A DNA stretch of 64,000 nucleotides. Origin: Dehalococcoidia bacterium (lineage in GTDB: Bacteria > Chloroflexota > Dehalococcoidia > DSTF01 > JACRBR01). A program made the position numbers and the translations under genes. The stretch is taken from assembly GCA_021462855.1 (NCBI GenBank), contig JAJTXQ010000040.1, positions 1 to 64,000 of the forward strand, written 5' to 3'. Shown piece after piece: positions 17,006 through 26,745 of the stretch (positions are counted from its first letter, which is position 1; each line of letters starts with the position of its first letter). The notes below the pieces were generated by a model. The model was not told the DNA's origin. It worked only from the letters and a program-made list of their open reading frames with translations, and ran no database searches.

Positions 17006-17973
17006 CGCTTCAGCACCAACCGGTACACCTGCTGATCCTTCCCGCCGAGGTCGTACTTGTACGGCTCATCGCCCCGCATGAAATCGACGCAACTGCGCCC
17101 CGCGCCGATGGCATCCTCGATCAGAAGCGCCTTCGACATGAGCCCGACGGCGTAGTGCGAGTAGGCGGGGTCGTAGCCGCTATTGTACATGTAGAGCTGC
17201 CCGCCGATGTCGAAGTTGAGCACGCTGGCGACGGGCACCGAGTCGAGCGTAAGAAAGTAGAAGCGCAGCATCCCTTCCCCGGCCATCGCGGCGACGACGT
17301 CGCGGAAGAACGCCTCCATGCCCGGCCGGTCGAGGAACTCCTCCTTGTGGTGGTTGCTGATGCGCATCATCCGGAAGAGCTCGTCGAGCATCGGCAACGC
17401 GTCGCCGGCTGACGTGATGACGCGCAGTTGGGCGTCGCCACCGCTCGCCAGGCGGCGGAGCTTACGGCGCAGCTCGTGGCGGTCCTTCTTGCTCAGCCCG
17501 CCGAGGTAGGCATCCCACGATTCGGCGAGCTCGACCATCGGCGCGAGCGCTTCGTCGTGACGCTCCGTCGCGAAGCCGGCGGCAACGCCGGCAGCCGCCA
17601 GCGTCGGCGAGCTCGAGCGCAGTCCGCGCAGGTCCACCTCACGCACGCCATCGGCCGCGAGCCCGTCGAGCATCGACGCCATGAACGGCGCCTCGAACCC
17701 CGGCGTCACGACGACATCCATGTAGTCGCAGATGGAGTAGTGGCCGATGAACTCGGCGCGCTCGCCATCGATCAGAAGCGGCGCGACGCCGATGAGCCGC
17801 TCACCGTCGCGCGCGGTGAGAATCCGCGCATCGCGGCCGGCGCCGAAGTGGTCGAGCCACGTGCGCTGGAACGCCGGCGTCGCGAACGGGATCGGCGAAG
17901 GCGTCTGTGCGAGCAGTCCTGCCCACTCGCCGCTGACGCGGTCGAACGCCTCATCGCGGACCACGAGGGTCAT
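17002..17973 (-). CDS. GNAT-family acetyltransferase, CelD/BioF2-like
   Basis: From ATG 17973 the product is 323 residues. It contains the double-GNAT pattern of the BcsL/CelD and FemAB-like group: LIGVAPLLI in the N-terminal half, a basic helical stretch ([14 protein letters not shown]) and the C-terminal [28 protein letters not shown] then [12 protein letters not shown]. Relatives are linked to exopolysaccharide or cell-wall modification. The neighbouring GT4 gene suggests a glycan or glycolipid substrate. The start codon overlaps the folE stop by ATGA. Confidence 0.85.
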   Translation of the reverse strand: MTLVVRDEAFDRVSGEWAGLLAQTPSPIPFATPAFQRTWLDHFGAGRDARILTARDGERLIGVAPLLIDGERAEFIGHYSICDYMDVVVTPGFEAPFMASMLDGLAADGVREVDLRGLRSSSPTLAAAGVAAGFATERHDEALAPMVELAESWDAYLGGLSKKDRHELRRKLRRLASGGDAQLRVITSAGDALPMLDELFRMMRISNHHKEEFLDRPGMEAFFRDVVAAMAGEGMLRFYFLTLDSVPVASVLNFDIGGQLYMYNSGYDPAYSHYAVGLMSKALLIEDAIGAGRSCVDFMRGDEPYKYDLGGKDQQVYRLVLKR

Positions 17974-18569
17974 GAGCCGCGCACCAGCGACAGGAACTCC
18001 GAGCGCGTCACCTCGTTCTTCCGGAACGTGCCGCGCGTCGCCGACGTGATCATGCGGCTGCCGGGTTTGCGCACGCCGCGCTGCGTCATGCACAGGTGCT
18101 CGGCCTCCATGACGACCGCAACACCGTCGGGCTCCAGCACGTCCATCAGCGCATCGGCGATCTGGCTCGTGAGCCGCTCCTGCAGCTGCGGCCGCCGCGC
18201 GTAGCCGTCGACGAGCCGCGCCAGCTTGCTCAGCCCGACGACCCTTCCATCGGGGATGTACCCCACCGCCGCCACGCCGTGGAACGGCATGAAGTGATGC
18301 TCACAGACGGAATAGAACGGGATGTCCTTCAGGATGACCATCTCGTCGTGGCCGACCTCGAAGCCCACGCGCAGGTGGTCACGCGGGTCAGTGCCCAGGC
18401 CATCGAACAGCTCGGCGTACATGCGGGCGACGCGATCCGGCGTGCTGCGCAGGCCCTCGCGACCGGGGTCCTCGCCCAGCGCCTCGATCACCTCGCGCAC
18501 GGCGCGGGCGATCCGGTCGAGGTCGAGAGGCGAGGCTGCGGCGTCGTGTTCGATGTCGTGGATGGTCAT
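17970..18569 (-). CDS. folE: GTP cyclohydrolase I
   Basis: The 199-residue enzyme turns GTP into 7,8-dihydroneopterin triphosphate, the first step to folate. Diagnostic segments are [16 protein letters not shown], the zinc-site [12 protein letters not shown], and [14 protein letters not shown] that carries the second Cys ligand. I took ATG 18569; further in-frame ATGs upstream have no family similarity. It is first in an operon with an acetyltransferase and a glycosyltransferase, an unusual setting because no other folate gene is near. Confidence 0.95.
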   Translation of the reverse strand: MTIHDIEHDAAASPLDLDRIARAVREVIEALGEDPGREGLRSTPDRVARMYAELFDGLGTDPRDHLRVGFEVGHDEMVILKDIPFYSVCEHHFMPFHGVAAVGYIPDGRVVGLSKLARLVDGYARRPQLQERLTSQIADALMDVLEPDGVAVVMEAEHLCMTQRGVRKPGSRMITSATRGTFRKNEVTRSEFLSLVRGS

Positions 18570-18703
18570 GGGCGTCCGGCCACCGTACCGGCGTATCTGG
18601 CGGCGCATGCAAGGCCTGCCTTGCGGCACGAAAATGCTAGCACAGGGCACATGCGCGCGCCCAAACCGCACCGTGCCCCTATAGTGACGGCACGGGAGCC
18701 CGC

Positions 18704-20785
18704 ATGACCGTCCCACGCACGTTCGCAACATTCCTCTCCGAGCTGGCGCCGGCATCCGAGGCCGCCATCTCCCGCCTCGCCGCGCTCGATGACGGGCGGC
18801 ATCCGCCGCTTGGCGACCTGCGGCGCGCGCTCGGAGCGCACCTCGACCTGTCGCAGGCCGGCCGCGCCGCGCTGGCGCAAGGCACGGACATCGAGCGGGC
18901 AGGCGAGGGCGAGCTCGTCGCTCTGCTCGACGCGATGTACCGCGCGATCGCGTCCCCGCGGATGGTGCGCGGGACGGTCGACGCGTCCGGGTTCACCGCC
19001 ACGCACAGCGGGGGCCCGCTGCGCCTGCGCGAGGGCGAGCGTCTGCGCCTGTTCGTGTTCGCGGACAACCGCACGGACGGGGGCATTGAGTTCTCCGCCG
19101 AGACGCACGGCGAGGGGATCGGCGGCTGGATCGAGCCGGGCCGCACCGGTTCCGCGCTGCTCGACGCCGGCGCGATGCCCGCGGGGTCGTACCTGCTGCC
19201 GGTGATGCTCGTCGCCGGCGGCCAGCCGTCGACGGTCGACCTGCCTGTCGAAGGCGCCCGCGCCGGCACGCTCTCTCTGCGCATCGTCGACGCGGCGACG
19301 GGGGAGACGTGCGCCGCCCGCGTCTACCTGCGCGACGACCTGGGCGAGGCGTGGCCCGACGGCGCGACGGTCCGGCGCGACGAACGCGGGGAACTGTGGT
19401 TCCACGCCGACGGCTCGTTCGAGGCGCTGATCAGCGGCACGGCACTGCTGCGCGTCCACCGCGGCATCGAGTACGACGCGCTGGAGCTGCGGGTGGCGGT
19501 GCCCGCGGACGGCCACGCCTCGGCGGAGGCGCGCCTCGAGCGATGGTCCGACATGGCGCTCGACGGATGGTACAGCGGCGACGTGCACGTCCACCTGCAT
19601 TACGGCGGCGAGTACGCGCTCACGGCGGAGGACGCGTCGCTCGCGCAACGCGGCGAGGACGTGCACTTCATGAACATGATGGTCGCGAACTCCAACAGCG
19701 GCGTGGTGCTCGACCGCGAGCGCTTCGACGGCGCGCCGCACACGTTGAGCGGCCCGCGCCACATCCTGCGCTGGGGCGAGGAGTACCGCAACAACCTCTA
19801 CGGGCACATGTGCATGTACGGCATCGACGCGCTCGTCGAGCCGATCTACAGCGGGTTCGCGCACAGCGCGCACGCGCACGATGTGCCGGCGAATGCCGTC
19901 GCCGCCGCGAACGCGCGCGACGCCGGCGGCACGATCTCGTACGCGCACCCGATGTTCGCGAGCGGCGACCTCGGCCGCGTATTCGCGCGGGAGTCGCTGC
20001 GCAGCGTCGAAGCGAAGGAGATGCCCGTCGATGCCGCGCTCGGGCGCATCGATGCGATCGACCTGCTGTCGTATCCGGGCAGCGCGGACGACACGGCGGC
20101 ACTCTGGTATCGCATGCTCAACTGCGGCCTGCGCCTCGGGGTGGCGGCGGGCACCGACACGTTCATGAACGTCTACGACTCGTCGGAGTTGCTCGGGTTC
20201 GGCCCGCACCACAGCAATCCACCGGGCGGCCAGCGCGTATTCGCGCGGGTCGGCGGCGCGTTTACAACGGCATCGTGGTGCGACGCCGTCCGCGGCGGCC
20301 GCACGTTCGTGACCAACGGCCCGATGCTGGCGCTGTCGTGCGGCGGCGCACAGATCGGCGACACGGTCGAGGCACGCGCGGGCGACGTGCTTCGCGTCGA
20401 CGCCGAGGCCGGGAGCCGCGCGCCATTCGAGGTGCTCGAGTTGGTCCTCAACGGCGAGACGGTCGCATCGATCAGCGCCGAAGGAGGCCTGTCGGCCACG
20501 ATCGCGTTCGACCTCGCGGTCGAGCGTTCGTGCTGGGTCGCGCTGCGGGCGCGGGGCGCGGCGCATCCGCTGGCGCTCGGCGGCGCGGTATATGCGCACA
20601 CGAGCCCGATCTACATCAGCGCCGGCGGGCAGCCGCAGCGCAGCGCGGACGATGCGGCGTACCTGCACGAGTGGATCGAGCGGCTCATCGCCGTGACGCG
20701 GGAGAACGGCCAGTTCGCGAGCGCGGCCGAGCGCGACGACGTCATCGCGCTGTTCCGCGAGGGGCAGCGGTACTACACGGTGTAA
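18704..20785 (+). CDS. CehA/McbA-type metallohydrolase (PHP-like)
   Basis: The 693-residue protein has an N-terminal beta-rich part (to about residue 280) and a PHP-like catalytic domain (about 285-560). The metal-binding pattern is seen as [14 protein letters not shown], a later YGHMCM, SYAHPMF and VAAGTDTF. This family hydrolyses phospho- or carbamate esters; the substrate is unknown. There is no signal peptide. It is divergent from folE and its 3' end overlaps the next gene tail to tail by 13 bases. Confidence 0.75.
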   Translation: MTVPRTFATFLSELAPASEAAISRLAALDDGRHPPLGDLRRALGAHLDLSQAGRAALAQGTDIERAGEGELVALLDAMYRAIASPRMVRGTVDASGFTATHSGGPLRLREGERLRLFVFADNRTDGGIEFSAETHGEGIGGWIEPGRTGSALLDAGAMPAGSYLLPVMLVAGGQPSTVDLPVEGARAGTLSLRIVDAATGETCAARVYLRDDLGEAWPDGATVRRDERGELWFHADGSFEALISGTALLRVHRGIEYDALELRVAVPADGHASAEARLERWSDMALDGWYSGDVHVHLHYGGEYALTAEDASLAQRGEDVHFMNMMVANSNSGVVLDRERFDGAPHTLSGPRHILRWGEEYRNNLYGHMCMYGIDALVEPIYSGFAHSAHAHDVPANAVAAANARDAGGTISYAHPMFASGDLGRVFARESLRSVEAKEMPVDAALGRIDAIDLLSYPGSADDTAALWYRMLNCGLRLGVAAGTDTFMNVYDSSELLGFGPHHSNPPGGQRVFARVGGAFTTASWCDAVRGGRTFVTNGPMLALSCGGAQIGDTVEARAGDVLRVDAEAGSRAPFEVLELVLNGETVASISAEGGLSATIAFDLAVERSCWVALRARGAAHPLALGGAVYAHTSPIYISAGGQPQRSADDAAYLHEWIERLIAVTRENGQFASAAERDDVIALFREGQRYYTV

Positions 20786-21192
20786 TCGGCGAGGTCGAGC
20801 TCCGGTTCATCGACGTCGCCCGCCACGCGCAGCGCGTAGTACGCCACGCCGCCCGCCGATGCGAGCGTCACCAGCCGGCCGAGCGCCGGCAGCTTGCGGA
20901 ACGCGATGATCGTGGAGACGAAGTCCGCGGCATCGGTGAGCGCTGCCGCTTCGAGCCAGCCGCGCACCGGGCGGCCGCGCCGGTACGCCATCAGCAGCCC
21001 CAGGCCGAGCGCGGCATCGCGCGCGCCCGTCGCGCGCACGGCGAGGCTCGCCCCGGCGCGATCGGCGTCGGCGCCGATCCAGCGGCGTCCGAAGCGTCGC
21101 GGCGACAGCATCAACGCGATGCCGAGCCCGAAGCGCCCGGCGGCGGTAGCGATGGCGAACGCGCGCGCATCCATGCGCTTATGGTAACGCAC
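20773..21192 (-). CDS. Small membrane protein, DUF4267-like
   Basis: This 139-residue protein (139 from ATG 21192, 133 from the second Met) has four hydrophobic segments at about 12-28, 60-70, 82-98 and 106-122, with conserved-looking RATGARDAALGLGLL and LTDAADF. The pattern resembles DUF4267-type membrane proteins. Function is unknown. It converges with the CehA-type gene. Confidence 0.6.
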   Translation of the reverse strand: MRYHKRMDARAFAIATAAGRFGLGIALMLSPRRFGRRWIGADADRAGASLAVRATGARDAALGLGLLMAYRRGRPVRGWLEAAALTDAADFVSTIIAFRKLPALGRLVTLASAGGVAYYALRVAGDVDEPELDLADYTV

Positions 21193-21346
21193 GCAGTCGC
21201 GGTTCCATGCAAAGTGGTGGTGGGAAAATATTCCCGTCCCGGTTGACCCGTTATTGGTTCAGCTAGCGGCGCAGCGCCTTTACACTTCGCCCGTCCTGGT
21301 GTGGTGTCCTCCACCTCACACGTAACTGACTGGAACAACTGAATAC

Positions 21347-22861
21347 GTGAAATACCCGATCACGGTGACGGCCGATGGGTACGCCCCTCGCCGACAGCGG
21401 ATCGCCGCGTCGCTGTCTCTCAGCGACGCCGGGCGCTTTGCGCTGCGGCACTGGGGTTTGCTCGCTGCTCTCGCCTTTACCTTCGCCGTCCATCTGCCGA
21501 CGCTCCGTTACTTCTTCGACGGAGACGACTTCGTCGTACTCGGCAGCGTCGAGTACCTCGGCGCGACGGGCTACGTGCGCGACACGTTCCTCATGCGCGA
21601 CATCGTGCCGAACTGGCGGCCGCTCACCGGCGCGGTGTACGCGGTGGAGTGGAACGTGTTCGGCCTCAACGCGACGGCGTGGCGCGCGTTCAACCTCTCG
21701 GTGCACATGTCATCGATGGTCGTCCTGTACACGCTCGTCGCGCGCGTGACGCGGCGGCCGTCGATCGGCGCGGTCGCGGCGCTGGTCTTCGGCGTGTCGG
21801 GCGCGCATTTCGACACCGTCACGTACATCACCGCGTTGCCGCACGTGCTCGCGACATTCTTCATGCTCGCATCGCTGCTGGCGATGGTCTCCTACACGCA
21901 GGACGGCGAGCGCAACAAGGCGGCGTACGCGCTCTCGTTCGCGCTGTTCACGCTCGCCTTCCTCGCGAACGAGGGTGCGTTCGTCTACGCGCCGGTGATC
22001 GTCGGAGCGTACGCCGCCTTCGCCGCGCGGCGCTGGTTGCGCGCGCCGCAGCGGCTCGTGCTGCACGCCATCCCATACGTCGCGCTCGCCTCGGGCTGGC
22101 TCTTGTTTTACGAAGCGTGCGACTGCCAGCAGCTCAAGTTCGAGGGCTACTTCTGGGGCGCGCACGTCTTCAGCAACTACGCCGTCTACTTCTCGTGGAT
22201 CGCGTTCCCCGCGCGCGCGATGCCGCTCGACCCGGACGCGATGCGCTGGGCGATCGCCGCGGTCGTCGCGACGGCGCTGCTCGCGGCGGTGGTGCGCGGG
22301 CCGAACATCGCACGCGTGGCGGCGCTCGGCATCGTGCTGGCGCTGCTGCCGTTCGTGCCGGTCGAGATCTGGACGGCGTCGCGGTACAGCTATGCGTCGG
22401 TCGCGTTCTTCGCGATTGTGGCGTCGATCGCCGCGTACTGGGCGTTCGACCGCGCGCGCTCGTCGCACCCGCTGGCGCGCGTGCCGGCGACGCTCGTCGC
22501 GCTGGCGTTCGTCGCCGCGGTCGCGGGCCTGTACGCGTGGCAGTCGTACGCGCAGGACGCGCGCTCCGGCCGCGGCACCGAGCGCTGGGAACTGCTGGTG
22601 AACGAGCTGCGGGACACCTACGCCGACGTCCCGGATGGCACGACGATCTACATCGTCGGCGGGCCGTGGACGAACCCGATGGAGCAGTACACGTGGGTGC
22701 CCTCCGTCGCGCGCACCGTCTACGGCGACGCGGCCGCGTTCGCCATGCCCGCCGAGGCGTACCGGCTCGACCCGCCGGACACGCGCCAGGCGCTGTTCCT
22801 GCAGTGGACGGGCAGCGGATTCGAACCTATCGAGCCTCAGCAGGTCCTCGGCGAGCGATAG
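21347..22861 (+). CDS. Polytopic membrane glycosyltransferase (GT-C fold)
   Basis: The GTG start at 21347 gives 504 residues with about ten transmembrane helices. The first extracytoplasmic loop carries FFDGDDFVVLGSV, with the acidic pair that GT-C enzymes place after helix 1, and NWRPLTGAVYAVEWNVFG follows. The last 100 residues are a soluble tail. Such enzymes use polyprenyl-phosphate sugars to modify proteins or lipids outside the membrane. Acceptor and donor are unknown. Confidence 0.75.
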   Translation: MKYPITVTADGYAPRRQRIAASLSLSDAGRFALRHWGLLAALAFTFAVHLPTLRYFFDGDDFVVLGSVEYLGATGYVRDTFLMRDIVPNWRPLTGAVYAVEWNVFGLNATAWRAFNLSVHMSSMVVLYTLVARVTRRPSIGAVAALVFGVSGAHFDTVTYITALPHVLATFFMLASLLAMVSYTQDGERNKAAYALSFALFTLAFLANEGAFVYAPVIVGAYAAFAARRWLRAPQRLVLHAIPYVALASGWLLFYEACDCQQLKFEGYFWGAHVFSNYAVYFSWIAFPARAMPLDPDAMRWAIAAVVATALLAAVVRGPNIARVAALGIVLALLPFVPVEIWTASRYSYASVAFFAIVASIAAYWAFDRARSSHPLARVPATLVALAFVAAVAGLYAWQSYAQDARSGRGTERWELLVNELRDTYADVPDGTTIYIVGGPWTNPMEQYTWVPSVARTVYGDAAAFAMPAEAYRLDPPDTRQALFLQWTGSGFEPIEPQQVLGER

Positions 22862-22932
22862 AGAAGCTTCACAGACATCTCCGGTTCACTGATTGCGCGT
22901 GACCTCGTCGTCGCGGCAATCTACGCGCAGGA

Positions 22933-22949
22933 GCCGCCCTTCAGGCGGC
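22933..22949 (+). other. Hairpin just before the ABM-gene ribosome site
   Basis: GCCGCC-CTTCA-GGCGGC forms a 6-bp stem that ends 3 bases before the AGGGAGG site of the gene at 22964. It could end transcription from upstream or limit ribosome access. Confidence 0.4.
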
Positions 22950-22963
22950 GCAGGGAGGTGCGC

Positions 22964-23281
22964 ATGCCCGTCGTTTCCACGCTCCGGCGAACCACCACCG
23001 TGACCGCCGCCGACGACTTCGCGCAGCGGCAGGCCGCGCTGCTCTCGCGCCTGATGCCACTGCTCGAGGGCCAGCCGGGCTTCCTCTCCCACGAGATGCG
23101 GCAGGAGGATGCCGGCGGCATGGTCGAGGTGACGCGCTGGGCATCGATGGACGAATGCCGCGCGTACCTGCGCAACGGCGGCGCAGCCATGGCGGCGACC
23201 ATCCTCGACGCGTTCTTCCCCACCGCCGCGTATCCCGACGGCACGTGGGTGCGCGAGAACACCGCAGAAGCGACCGCCTGA
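22964..23281 (+). CDS. ABM-domain (antibiotic biosynthesis monooxygenase-like) protein
   Basis: The 105-residue protein starts at ATG 22964, five bases after AGGGAGG; a GTG at 22958 lies inside that site. It has the ferredoxin-like dimeric fold pattern of the ABM/DABB group: DFAQRQAALLSRLMPLLEGQPGFLSHEMRQE, then MVEVTRWASMDECRAYL. Family members range from haem-degrading to quinone monooxygenases and to proteins without known activity. It is 20 bases upstream of glutamate dehydrogenase and is probably co-transcribed. Confidence 0.65.
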   Translation: MPVVSTLRRTTTVTAADDFAQRQAALLSRLMPLLEGQPGFLSHEMRQEDAGGMVEVTRWASMDECRAYLRNGGAAMAATILDAFFPTAAYPDGTWVRENTAEATA

Positions 23282-23301
23282 CGCGGCGAGGAGGCACCGG
23301 C

Positions 23302-24576
23302 ATGGCACAGGCACCCGTCGCCCAGGCGCCCGCTGAGAATCCCTACGACACCGCCGTCGCGCAGTTCAACGCCGTCGCCGAACGCATCGGCGTCGACGAG
23401 GGGCTGCGCGAGGTGCTGCGTCACTGCAAGCGCGAGTTCACCGTCAACTTCCCGGTCCAGATGGACGATGGTTCGATCCGCGTGTTCACCGGCTATCGCG
23501 TGCACCACAACGAGGCGCGCGGCCCGGTGAAGGGCGGCCTGCGCTACGCGCCATACGTCTCGATCGATGAAGTGCGCGCGCTGGCGATGTGGATGACGTG
23601 GAAGTGCGCGGTCGCGGGCCTGCCGTACGGCGGCGCGAAGGGCGGCGTCGTCGTCGACCCGCGCGCGCTCAGCATCCGCGAGCTGGAGCGCCTGACGCGG
23701 CGCTTTACGGCCGAGATCGTGATGCTCATCGGCCCGGACGAGGACGTGCCGGCGCCGGACATGGGCACCGACGCGCAGATCATGGCGTGGATCATGGATA
23801 CGTACAGCATGATGCACGGCCACTCGACGCCCGCCGTCGTCACCGGCAAACCGGTGCCGATCGGCGGCAGCAGCGGGCGCTACGAGGCGACGGGGCGCGG
23901 CGTGATGTTCATCACGCAGGAAGCGTGCCGCGAGAGCGGCCGCACGCTCGAAGGGGCGACGGTCGCGGTCCAGGGTTTCGGCAACGTCGGCAGCGTGGCC
24001 GCGAAGCTGCTGGCCGAGAACGGCGCAAAGATCGTCGCCATCAGCGACGCGCGCGGCGGCATCTACAACGAGCGCGGCGTCGGCGACATCGGCGCCATGA
24101 TGGAGCGGGCGCCGGCGCGCGGCTTCCTTCCCGACGTGCCCGGCAGCACGCGCATCACCAACGAGGAACTGCTCGAGATGCCGGTCGACATCCTCATCCC
24201 GGCGGCGATCGAGGGGCAGATCCACGCAGGCAACGCCGACCGCGTCCGCGCGAAGATGGTCATCGAGGCGGCGAACGGCCCGACCACGCTCGAGGGCGAC
24301 CGCATCATGGAAGGCAACGGCGTCTACGTCGTGCCGGACATCGTCGCCAACTCGGGTGGCGTGATCGTGTCGTACTTCGAGTGGGTGCAGGACCTGCAGT
24401 CCTTCTTCTGGGAGGAGGACGAGGTCAACCAGCGCCTGGAGCGGATCATCAAGAAGTCGTTTCGCGAGGTCGCCAGCCTGCGCAACGGCGGCGGCATGAC
24501 GCTGCGCGAGTCCGCCTACACGCTCGCCGTGCAGCGCGTGGTCGAGGCGACACGCGTGCGCGGCATCTTCCCGTAG
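23302..24576 (+). CDS. gdhA: Glutamate dehydrogenase
   Basis: The 424-residue enzyme starts at ATG 23302 behind GAGGAGG. Substrate-site lysines are in GPVKGGLRY (Lys77), MTWK (Lys101) and YGGAKGG (Lys113, the expected catalytic Lys), and PAPDMGT follows. The nucleotide-binding domain has VAVQGFGNVGSVAA with the GxGxxG turn. It interconverts glutamate with 2-oxoglutarate and ammonia. Length and motifs match the hexameric bacterial and archaeal type; coenzyme choice cannot be read from the sequence alone. It ends one base from the convergent gene. Confidence 0.93.
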   Translation: MAQAPVAQAPAENPYDTAVAQFNAVAERIGVDEGLREVLRHCKREFTVNFPVQMDDGSIRVFTGYRVHHNEARGPVKGGLRYAPYVSIDEVRALAMWMTWKCAVAGLPYGGAKGGVVVDPRALSIRELERLTRRFTAEIVMLIGPDEDVPAPDMGTDAQIMAWIMDTYSMMHGHSTPAVVTGKPVPIGGSSGRYEATGRGVMFITQEACRESGRTLEGATVAVQGFGNVGSVAAKLLAENGAKIVAISDARGGIYNERGVGDIGAMMERAPARGFLPDVPGSTRITNEELLEMPVDILIPAAIEGQIHAGNADRVRAKMVIEAANGPTTLEGDRIMEGNGVYVVPDIVANSGGVIVSYFEWVQDLQSFFWEEDEVNQRLERIIKKSFREVASLRNGGGMTLRESAYTLAVQRVVEATRVRGIFP

Positions 24577-24577
24577 G

Positions 24578-26194
24578 CTACGGCGGCGCGATCGCCGGCG
24601 CGCGGACATCGGCGGCCGGCGGCAGTTCGTACGCGTAGAAGTCGAGCCGCCCGTTCGTGAAGTGCGAGCGCTCCGTCCCCTCCGGGTACCGGCTGCGCAG
24701 CGCTTCGATGAGCGGCGTGTACTCGCCTAGGAGCACCGCCGCCGCCGGGCGCGCGCGGTCGAACTGCTCGATCGAGCCGTCGTGCCCGCTCCATTCGGCC
24801 GACCGATCCTCGCCGGGAACACCCGGCGCGAGGAACGCGCGCGTCTCGAGGCGATAGGGGTGCCGCTCGCTGTACAGGTACACCATCGTGCCATCGGGCA
24901 GGCGGCGCATGTACTCGCTCGCCGCCGTGATCTGCTGGTGGTACACGAACCGCACCCACCGATCGGTCCGCCACGGCCAGAAGTAGTCGCGCACCGTCAG
25001 CGCGGCGACCATCGTCAGCGCCGCGGCGGCGACGCCGACGGCGATCGCGGGCCGCTCACGCGCCGCCGCGCGCACGATCGCCGCGAGTGGCAGCGAAGCA
25101 AGCAGCATGGCGAACGGGGCGGCGGCGAGCGGCTGCCGCACGATCGATTCGGTCGAAGGCACCGCCGGCAACGGGATGATCGCGACGCAGCAGAGCGCCG
25201 CGAGCAGCGCCGGTTCACGCCAGCGCCGCAGCGCCATCAGGAAGCCCGCGAGGAACAGCAGCAGCGTCAGCGGATCGAACATCGGGCGCATGCCCGTGCC
25301 GTCGATGGGGTCGCGGTCGGCGTCCCAGGCGTACGACCGCGCGAAGGTCCACGCCTGTTCGGCGAGCATCCGCGCCTTGCCGGGCACGTCCTCATCGCGG
25401 TACGCGGCGGTCTGCGTGATCCGCTGACCCTCGTAATGGTCGAAGTGCTCCCAGTAATACACATCCGGGTCGGACAGGTAGCGGATGAACGGGAGCGCGA
25501 CGATCGCCGCGCAGGCGAACATCAGCGCCGCACCGCGGAGCCACCACGCGAAGTCCGGCGTCGCGCGCAGCCGCAGCGCCATCAACGCAGCGAACACGGC
25601 GACGGCGACAAGTGCGATCGGATAGACGTTGTACGTGTATACGCCGAGCCCGAGGAGCGCGCCGGCCGGCACGAACCACATCGCGCGCCGCGTGCGCAGC
25701 GCAATGGCGACAAACAGGAGCGCCGCGAGCACGACGGTGCCGTAGGAGATCGACCAGTGCGCGACGCGGCTGTACAGCAGGTGCCAGTACGACACCGCGA
25801 GCAGCGACGACGCGAGCGCGGCCTCGAGCCGGCCGAGCATGATCCGCGTGAACGCGTACAGCAGCGGCGCCGCGGCCACACCGACGAGCGCGAGCGGCAG
25901 ACGCATCGCGAACGCGGTGTCGCCGAACAGCCAGACCGACGGCGCCGTGAGGTAGGCGTGTCCGGTCGGCTGACCGAGCGCGGCGTGCGTATAAACGCCG
26001 ATCCACCCTTCCTCCAGCACGCGACGCGCGTCGAGTCCTACCTGCGCCTCGTCCGGGTGCACGCCATACGGGATATCGCCGAGCATCGCCAGCCGGAGCG
26101 CGGCGGCAGCGGCGGTGATGAGCGCGCACAGCGCGACATCGGTCGCGAGCGGGCGCGCCGCGAACCAGCGCCACGCCGCGAGCGCGGCGCTCAC
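24578..26194 (-). CDS. GT39-type membrane glycosyltransferase (PMT/ArnT-like)
   Basis: The start is GTG 26194, which overlaps the upstream stop by GTGA; this removes a 62-residue shadow extension from a longer frame. The 538 residues contain about ten or eleven transmembrane helices. The acidic motif PYGVHPDEAQVGLDARRVL after helix 1 is typical of the PMT_2/ArnT group, and a soluble domain covers the last 120 residues. It moves a sugar from a lipid-linked donor in the membrane. The gene at 21347 has a comparable layout. Confidence 0.8.
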   Translation of the reverse strand: MSAALAAWRWFAARPLATDVALCALITAAAAALRLAMLGDIPYGVHPDEAQVGLDARRVLEEGWIGVYTHAALGQPTGHAYLTAPSVWLFGDTAFAMRLPLALVGVAAAPLLYAFTRIMLGRLEAALASSLLAVSYWHLLYSRVAHWSISYGTVVLAALLFVAIALRTRRAMWFVPAGALLGLGVYTYNVYPIALVAVAVFAALMALRLRATPDFAWWLRGAALMFACAAIVALPFIRYLSDPDVYYWEHFDHYEGQRITQTAAYRDEDVPGKARMLAEQAWTFARSYAWDADRDPIDGTGMRPMFDPLTLLLFLAGFLMALRRWREPALLAALCCVAIIPLPAVPSTESIVRQPLAAAPFAMLLASLPLAAIVRAAARERPAIAVGVAAAALTMVAALTVRDYFWPWRTDRWVRFVYHQQITAASEYMRRLPDGTMVYLYSERHPYRLETRAFLAPGVPGEDRSAEWSGHDGSIEQFDRARPAAAVLLGEYTPLIEALRSRYPEGTERSHFTNGRLDFYAYELPPAADVRAPAIAPP

Positions 26195-26622
26195 AGCTCG
26201 AACGTCATGCGTACGCGCGCCCCGCGGCCCGCGGCCCACCCCGCCATCGCCAGCAACTCCCGCAGCCGCGGCTCGAGGTCCGGCGCCACCGCGACGAGCG
26301 CGTCGACCTCCTGGTCGCCCGACGCGAGCACGTCGATCCCCCGCCGGATGGCCGCGGCGAGCGGCGCGGCGTCCTGCCACACGCGGTCAAGCTCCACCTG
26401 GTCGGCCTCCTCCTCGACATCGCGGTCGGCGAATGTCGTGAGCGGTTCGAGATCGATCTTGTAGCGGCCGCGCAGGACGAGCGCGAGCTTCGACAGCTCG
26501 TGCTGCGCCCCGTAGCGCGTCGAGAACGCGAACGAGAGGAAGTGGACGAGCACATCGGCCGGGGCGGTGAAGCCGGTGGGGCAGGGCTCGCCGGCGTCGG
26601 TCTCGAAGAAGAAGCGGGACAC
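26191..26622 (-). CDS. Conserved-looking protein of unknown function
   Basis: A GTG at 26622 opens a 143-residue frame beginning with RFFFETDAGEPCPTGF. It is rich in acidic and hydrophobic residues, with no membrane segment and no motif I recognise. Strongly biased third-position GC and the coupled GTGA overlap with the glycosyltransferase gene support it as real. It lies divergent from the M16 peptidase gene. Confidence 0.6.
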   Translation of the reverse strand: MSRFFFETDAGEPCPTGFTAPADVLVHFLSFAFSTRYGAQHELSKLALVLRGRYKIDLEPLTTFADRDVEEEADQVELDRVWQDAAPLAAAIRRGIDVLASGDQEVDALVAVAPDLEPRLRELLAMAGWAAGRGARVRMTFEL

Positions 26623-26745
26623 GGCCCATCGTAGCACCGGAAGGCGCGCCGGTGGGTGAGCCGGGACGCCGGGCACGCCGCCGGATGCCGCCTCGCTATA
26701 CTGACCGCGATCACGCCGGACCCCCGACAACGAAAGGAACCCCGC

